A stretch of DNA of 64,000 nucleotides from Streptomyces odontomachi (GTDB lineage: Bacteria > Actinomycetota > Actinomycetes > Streptomycetales > Streptomycetaceae), in contig NZ_JAMJWG010000008.1 in assembly GCF_024435355.1 (NCBI RefSeq), positions 297,613-361,612 on the forward strand, in the 5' to 3' direction. A model generated the notes under the pieces. The model saw only the letters and a list, made by a program, of their open reading frames with translations. It was not told the DNA's origin and ran no database searches. Positions 59,637 to 64,000 of this stretch are shown one piece after another (the first letter of the stretch is position 1; every line of letters starts with the position of its first letter). The position numbers were made by a program, and so were the translations under genes.

Positions 59637-60893
59637 TCAGGCCGCGGAGCCCGCCGTCCACTGCGACCAGGACAGGTTCCAGCCGTTGAGGCCGTTGTCC
59701 GGCTGGACGGTCTTGTCACCGGTGTTCGACACCACGACCACGTCACCGATCACGGAGTGGTTGTAGAACCACGCCGCCGGCATGTTCGGGTCGTTGGCAC
59801 CCTTCTTGTCCTCCAGGCCGACACAGCCGTGGCTGGTGTTGACGCTGCCGAAGACGGAGTGGCCGCCCCAGTAGTTGCCGTGGATGAAGGTGCCGGAGTT
59901 GGACAGCCGCATGGCGTGCGGCACGTCCTTGATGTCGTACTCACCCTTGCCGTCGTCGTCGGTGAAGCCGACCGTGGCGCCGTTCATCCGGGTCTCACGG
60001 AACTTCTCGGAGATCACCATCTGACCCTGGTAGGTCTTGTGCTCCGGGGCACCGGCGGAGATCGGGATGGTCTTGATGACCTTGCCGTCCTGGGTGACCT
60101 TCATGGTCTTCGTCTTGGCGTCGACGTAGCTGACCTGGTTGCGCCCGATGTGGAAGGAGACCGTCTTCTGCTGGACGCCGTAGACGCCCTTGGCGCCCTC
60201 GACACCGTCCAGGTCCAGCTTGAGGGTGACGTTCGACCCTTCCTGCCAGTAGCTCTGCGGGCGGAAGTCGAGCCGGTTGCCGTTGAACCAGTGCCCGACG
60301 ACCTGCTGGCCGCTGCTGGAGGTGACCGTGATGCCCTTCTGGACGGCGGTCCGGTTGGTGATCGCCTTGTCGAACGTGATCGACACCGGCATGCCGACGC
60401 CGACGGTGGTGCCGTTGTCCGGCGTGAAGTTGCCGATGAAGCTGTTGGACGGGGAGACGGTGGTGAACGAGGCGTTCTCGTGGGCGGCGCGGCCCTTCGA
60501 GTCCTGGGCGGTAGCGGTCACCTTGTAGGTGGTAGCGCGCTCCAGCTGGGCACTGGGCTGCCAGCTGGTCTTGTCGGAAGATATCTGGCCGGCGACCGCG
60601 CTGCCGCTCGCCGTCGTCATCTTGACGCTGCTGAGCGTGCCCTTGCTGACGGTCACGCGCGCCGCGTTGTTGATGCTGGCGTTGGTGGAGCCGTCCGCCG
60701 GGGAGATCTTGATCTGCGCCTCGGAGGCCTTCTTGGCAGCCGCCTCGTCGACCTGTGCCTGGGACTTCCCGCCACCGTCGCCTTTGCCGTCGCTGTCGGC
60801 ACCCTGCGAGTCGTTGCACGCAGAGAGCACGAGCACCCCTCCGAGCAGCGCGGCCACCGCCGTCAGGCGCCTGCGCCGCTTGCTGTTCGTCAT
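59637..60893 (-). CDS. L,D-transpeptidase lipoprotein
   Basis: 418-residue cell-wall crosslinking enzyme. GAGG 9 nt before the ATG; a signal peptide ends at the lipobox LSAC about residue 25. Ig-like domains (about 60-270) include the IFD-like region KISPADGSTNASINN. The YkuD catalytic domain (about 275-415) has HGNYWGG and SHGCVGL with the nucleophile C357. It would form 3-3 peptidoglycan crosslinks on the outer face of the membrane. This is the streptomycete equivalent of the mycobacterial LdtMt family, with the same Ig-Ig-YkuD order. Confidence 0.94.
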   Translation of the reverse strand: MTNSKRRRRLTAVAALLGGVLVLSACNDSQGADSDGKGDGGGKSQAQVDEAAAKKASEAQIKISPADGSTNASINNAARVTVSKGTLSSVKMTTASGSAVAGQISSDKTSWQPSAQLERATTYKVTATAQDSKGRAAHENASFTTVSPSNSFIGNFTPDNGTTVGVGMPVSITFDKAITNRTAVQKGITVTSSSGQQVVGHWFNGNRLDFRPQSYWQEGSNVTLKLDLDGVEGAKGVYGVQQKTVSFHIGRNQVSYVDAKTKTMKVTQDGKVIKTIPISAGAPEHKTYQGQMVISEKFRETRMNGATVGFTDDDGKGEYDIKDVPHAMRLSNSGTFIHGNYWGGHSVFGSVNTSHGCVGLEDKKGANDPNMPAAWFYNHSVIGDVVVVSNTGDKTVQPDNGLNGWNLSWSQWTAGSAA

Positions 60894-61301
60894 CACACAC
60901 ATCCTCATCGTTGCCGAATCACCGAAAACCCAGATGTCCCCGTAACCGTGACACGCTCAGCCGGTTCGTCCCGTTCCCCTGCCCGCGGTTGTGTGGGGCA
61001 TACCACTGCTCGGTGTGGTGCGGCTGTTGCGGCTGCGTCTGGTGAGACGAGCAAACCCCCGGAGTGGTTGCGGTCCCGCAGCGTGCCGCGCGAGCCCGCC
61101 GCATCCATGGTCTCGCATCCCGGCCGGTTCCCAGCGCCGCCTGCCGCCCGGTCCCGTCCGAGCGCGATGCCCCCGCCCGTCCGATGTCCGCATCGTGGAC
61201 GCTGCCCGCCGCCGGACCCCACGAACGCCGGGGATCCGCGCCTGAAGCAGAAGTGCCGAACTTCACAGACCCCACGGCCGCCCCACCGCCGTCGCGGCCT
61301 T
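60894..61301. other. L,D-transpeptidase upstream region
   Basis: 408 bp with no good gene. The promoter of the L,D-transpeptidase should lie in the left part. I found no strong palindrome. The next gene (minus strand) ends at 61302. Confidence 0.4.
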
Positions 61302-61730
61302 CTAGCGTGCTCCGCTACCGCCATCCTCGCCTTCGTCGTCATCATCCATGTCGAGATGCCAGTCAGGCGAATTGGGATCGTAGTCGATTTCCTCACCACT
61401 CCAGGAGGCTTGTGCGAGATCCACCCCGGGGACGTCACCGATCAGGTCGAACGGGTCGATCAGATAGGCGAGCGCCTCCGCCTCGTCCTGCTGCACGGCA
61501 CTGATCGCATGCACTCGCTCCTCTTCCGACATTCCATGCATATCATCCACATCGGAAATCTCACTCAACGGACCTTCGGTGCCGAGGTCGTCCGGGTGGC
61601 CGCCGTCAGGCCGTTTGGCGTCGTCCTCGATCCGCTGGAGTGCCGCGCCGGTGAGCGCGACGGAGTCCTCGATCTCCACCACCAGGTCAATCTGTAGCCG
61701 GACAAAGCGTGATGTCTCAGAAGTGCCCAT
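61302..61730 (-). CDS. Acidic hypothetical protein
   Basis: 142-residue soluble protein with a very acidic C-terminus (WHLDMDDDDEGEDGG). The N-terminal 30 residues, ETSRFVRLQIDLVVEIEDSVALTGAALQRI, form an alpha/beta unit. It has no motif I recognise. The start is the ATG of MGTSETSRF; an earlier open frame has low-quality coding sequence. It is opposite in orientation to the following surface-protein gene. Confidence 0.65.
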   Translation of the reverse strand: MGTSETSRFVRLQIDLVVEIEDSVALTGAALQRIEDDAKRPDGGHPDDLGTEGPLSEISDVDDMHGMSEEERVHAISAVQQDEAEALAYLIDPFDLIGDVPGVDLAQASWSGEEIDYDPNSPDWHLDMDDDDEGEDGGSGAR

Positions 61731-61834
61731 AGGACGGAGGGTACGGCTCATTCCGCCTGTGACTTTTCTGCGACCCGCGCCTTTCACTAGCATCGTCGAC
61801 CAGGTCAATTCACCCGTGTCACAAGGGGGATCGA

Positions 61835-62206
61835 TTGCCCGTGTCCGCCGCCCGCCGTTCGCTGCCGCCTGCCATAGCCGCGGGGGCGCTCCTGGCCGGC
61901 CTGTGGTTCGTCCCCACCACCCATGCCACGGCCGGCCTCATGGCACCGGCGGCCACGGCGCACTCCGGCGCGCCGGAACGGCACGGCTCCGCTGCGTCCG
62001 ACCCGTCCGCCGCCTCCACCGCCTCCGATGCCTCCGATGCCTCCGATGCCTCCGCGGCGACGGCCACCGGCGCCGGGAACGCGGCGCGACCGGCCCGTGA
62101 CGACGCGGCGGACAGCACCCGGTACGTCGTGGGCGGCGTGCTGGTCCTGGGCCTGGGCGCAGGGGTGACCTACGCCAGGCGCCGCGGGCGCACGTCGCCC
62201 GCCTGA
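61835..62206 (+). CDS. Small exported protein with low-complexity stalk and C-terminal helix
   Basis: 123 residues with a TTG start and a GGGGGA 3 nt upstream. A signal peptide (about 1-32), an Ala/Ser/Thr/Asp-rich stalk including (A/T)SDASDASDAS from 9-bp DNA repeats, and a C-terminal transmembrane helix (about 95-113, YVVGGVLVLGLGAGVTYARRR) with a positively charged end. The layout resembles a surface protein with a wall-spanning stalk, but no LPXTG sortase motif is present. Function unknown. Confidence 0.7.
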   Translation: MPVSAARRSLPPAIAAGALLAGLWFVPTTHATAGLMAPAATAHSGAPERHGSAASDPSAASTASDASDASDASAATATGAGNAARPARDDAADSTRYVVGGVLVLGLGAGVTYARRRGRTSPA

Positions 62207-62250
62207 CCCGGCGCCGGGGCTGGCACGGATGGCTCACCGGCGCGGATGCC

Positions 62251-63795
62251 TCAGGCGAGCGGTCCCGTGACCGCCTCCACCGTCTCGACCAGCCGGCCCT
62301 TGCGCACGAACGCCTCGGCGGCGGCCAGATCGGGGGCGAGGAAGCGGTCGGGGCCCGGGCCGCCGATGCCCGCGGCGTGCACCGCGTCCAGCACCGCACG
62401 GGTGGCCGGCGCCGGAACCAGGTCCTTGCGGAGCTGCACGGCACGGGTGGCGGCGTACAGCTCGACCGCCAGCACGCGGGTGAGCGCGGCCACCGCGGTA
62501 CGCAGTTTGCGGGCGGCCGACCAGCCCATCGAGACGTGGTCCTCCTGGAGCGCGGAGGATGGGATCGAGTCCACCGACGCCGGCACCGCGAGCCGCTTCA
62601 ACTCGCTCACCAGCGCCGCCTGCGTGTACTGGGCGATCATCAGCCCCGAGTCGACGCCCGGGTCGTCGGCGAGGAACGGCGGCAGGCCGTGCGAGCGGTT
62701 CTTGTCGAGCAGCCGGTCGGTGCGGCGCTCGGCGATCGAGGCGAGGTCGGCGGCGGCGATGGCGAGGAAGTCCAGGACGTAGCCGACCGGTGCGCCGTGG
62801 AAGTTCCCGTTCGACTCGACCCGCCCCGCACCCAGCACCACCGGGTTGTCCACGGCGGACGCCAGCTCGCGCTCGGCCACCAGGCGGGCGTGCGCCAGCG
62901 TGTCCCGGCCGGCGCCCGCGACCTGCGGCGCACAGCGCACCGAGTACGCGTCCTGGACGCGCGGGGCGTCGCCCTGGTGCTGCCCGGTCAGGCCGGACCC
63001 GGTGAGCACGGCGAGCATGTTGGCGGCGGACGCCGCCTGGCCCGGATGCGGGCGGATGGCGTGCAGCTCGGGCGCCAGGACCTTCTCGGTGCCGAGCAGC
63101 GCCTCCAGGGTGAGGGCGGCGGTGATGTCGGCGGCGGTGTACAGGGCTTCCAGGTCGGCGATGGCCATGATCAGCATGCCGAGCATGCCGTCGGTGCCGT
63201 TCAGAAGGGCCAGCCCTTCCTTCTCGCGCAGCTCGACGGGGTGGATGCCGTGCTCGCCCAGCAGCTCACCGGCGGGCCGCACGGCACCGTCCGGCCCCTC
63301 CGCGTCCCCCTCGCCCATGAGGGTCAGGGCACAGTGGCTGAGCGGCGCGAGGTCGCCGGAGCAACCGAGCGAGCCGTACTCGTGGACGACCGGGGTGATA
63401 CCCGCGTTCAGCACGTCGACCATGGTCTGCGCGACCAGCGGGCGTACGCCCGTGTGGCCCGAGCAGAGGGTCTTCAGGCGCAGGAACATCAGCGCGCGGA
63501 CCACCTCGCGCTCCACGCGGGGGCCCATGCCGGCGGCGTGCGAGCGCACGATGTTGCGCTGGAGGGTGGTGCGCAGGTCGGGGCCGATGTGGCGGGTGGC
63601 GAGCGCGCCGAACCCGGTCGATACGCCGTAGACCGGGTCGGGCTTGGCTGCGAGGGCGTCGATCACCTCCCGGGCCGCGGTGAGGGCGGCGACGGAGGCC
63701 GCCGACAGGTCCGTTCTGGCGTGGTCTCGGGCGACGGCCAGGACGTCCTCGATCCGTGTGCCGGTGGGGTCCATCACCACGGTGTGCATATTCAT
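62251..63795 (-). CDS. hutH: Histidine ammonia-lyase
   Basis: First step of histidine degradation: L-histidine to urocanate and ammonia. 514 residues. The electrophilic MIO cofactor forms from C145-S146-G147 in GSLGCSGDLAPLSH; a cysteine in place of the usual alanine is, as I remember, normal for streptomycete HutH. YGVSTGFGAL near the N-terminus supplies the catalytic tyrosine. NGTDGMLGML and the C-terminal QEDHVSMGWSAARKL are conserved. The start MNMHTVVMD is chosen by analogy with the S. coelicolor enzyme; no clear Shine-Dalgarno is present. Confidence 0.96.
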   Translation of the reverse strand: MNMHTVVMDPTGTRIEDVLAVARDHARTDLSAASVAALTAAREVIDALAAKPDPVYGVSTGFGALATRHIGPDLRTTLQRNIVRSHAAGMGPRVEREVVRALMFLRLKTLCSGHTGVRPLVAQTMVDVLNAGITPVVHEYGSLGCSGDLAPLSHCALTLMGEGDAEGPDGAVRPAGELLGEHGIHPVELREKEGLALLNGTDGMLGMLIMAIADLEALYTAADITAALTLEALLGTEKVLAPELHAIRPHPGQAASAANMLAVLTGSGLTGQHQGDAPRVQDAYSVRCAPQVAGAGRDTLAHARLVAERELASAVDNPVVLGAGRVESNGNFHGAPVGYVLDFLAIAAADLASIAERRTDRLLDKNRSHGLPPFLADDPGVDSGLMIAQYTQAALVSELKRLAVPASVDSIPSSALQEDHVSMGWSAARKLRTAVAALTRVLAVELYAATRAVQLRKDLVPAPATRAVLDAVHAAGIGGPGPDRFLAPDLAAAEAFVRKGRLVETVEAVTGPLA

Positions 63796-63864
63796 ATTCA
63801 GGAGCCTACGCACTGAATCTGAACGTGTCCCGTTCGGGGCTCGCCCACGCTCCTCGGGGCCCTG

Positions 63865-63996
63865 CCCCGTGGTTGCCCCCTCTGGGGGCTTTGCCCCCAG
63901 GCCCCCCTTGTCGGCCTTGACGGCCTCGTCCTCAATCGCCGGACGGGCTTTGATGTGCGCGGCGTGTGCCGGTGCGCGTTGCCGAGTGCGGGTGCG
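63865..63996. repeat. Long dispersed repeat, copy B (inverted)
   Basis: The reverse complement of the repeat at 7459-7596, about 132 bp, with small indels near its outer end. The conserved core includes CGGCGATTGAGGACGAGG and the hairpin CTGGGGGC-AAA-GCCCCCAG. It lies upstream of hutH and runs to within 4 bases of the window end. Confidence 0.85.
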
Positions 63997-64000
63997 TCTC

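Noticed and set aside
60919..61275. 118-codon minus-strand frame upstream of the L,D-transpeptidase
   Set aside because: Its Gln/His/Arg-rich sequence has no homologous look, and no ribosome-binding site precedes it.
63361..63363. Cysteine instead of alanine in the MIO triad of histidine ammonia-lyase
   Set aside because: I remember the same CSG in streptomycete HutH, so it is family-normal and not a defect.

Overview
This 64-kb window is chromosomal DNA from a high-GC actinobacterium, almost certainly a Streptomyces. The reasons are the strong third-position G/C bias, the GTG and TTG starts, and the marker genes: mycothiol S-conjugate amidase (Mca), GTP-type PEP carboxykinase, ClpP3/ClpP4 with PopR, a streptogrisin-like protease and HutH. 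From memory and unchecked, the backbone order pckG - mca - greA - ilvA - metB - msrA ... L,D-transpeptidase - hutH follows the core of the S. coelicolor chromosome. No tRNA, rRNA or CRISPR array was found, and no intact transposon.

0-28 kb is mostly core metabolism and housekeeping. It holds an alanine-type aminotransferase, PEP carboxykinase, a hemolysin-III/TrhA membrane protein, a Mut7-C RNase, a DUF255 thioredoxin-fold protein, a 1199-residue P-loop NTPase/TPR protein, a FAD monooxygenase with a divergent TetR regulator, mca, greA, a DrrAB-type ABC exporter, threonine dehydratase, a MarR regulator, a SigE-like sigma factor, cystathionine gamma-synthase and msrA. The 6.75-7.6 kb gap is unusually rich in structure: three 52-bp tandem repeats, two near-identical palindromic elements in inverted orientation, and one arm of a ~135-bp repeat whose other arm closes the window.

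28-53 kb reads as accessory DNA. It opens with a frameshifted gene and an IS630-like transposase remnant. Next comes a four-gene module: a WXG100-like protein, a WXG-containing protein ending in a papain-like cysteine protease domain, a chagasin-type cysteine-protease-inhibitor lipoprotein, and a small unknown. I read it as a type VII-linked effector/immunity cassette. Secreted lipase, DUF2235 hydrolase, streptogrisin-like protease, lipoproteins, a ferritin-like protein and an orphan terpene-type P450 follow. A four-gene exopolysaccharide operon comes next (UDP-HexNAc dehydrogenase, processive GT2 synthase, 38-aa membrane peptide, PgaB/IcaB-like deacetylase), then a serine beta-lactamase-fold esterase, a divergent second MsrA and an ECF-sigma operon.

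53-64 kb returns to stress and regulatory genes: ArsR-SRPBCC, clpP3-clpP4 with convergent popR, a TetR gene with two perfect 18-bp operators, a lipoprotein L,D-transpeptidase and hutH. Several proteins carry in-frame low-complexity inserts built from short DNA tandem repeats, a recurring feature of this strain.
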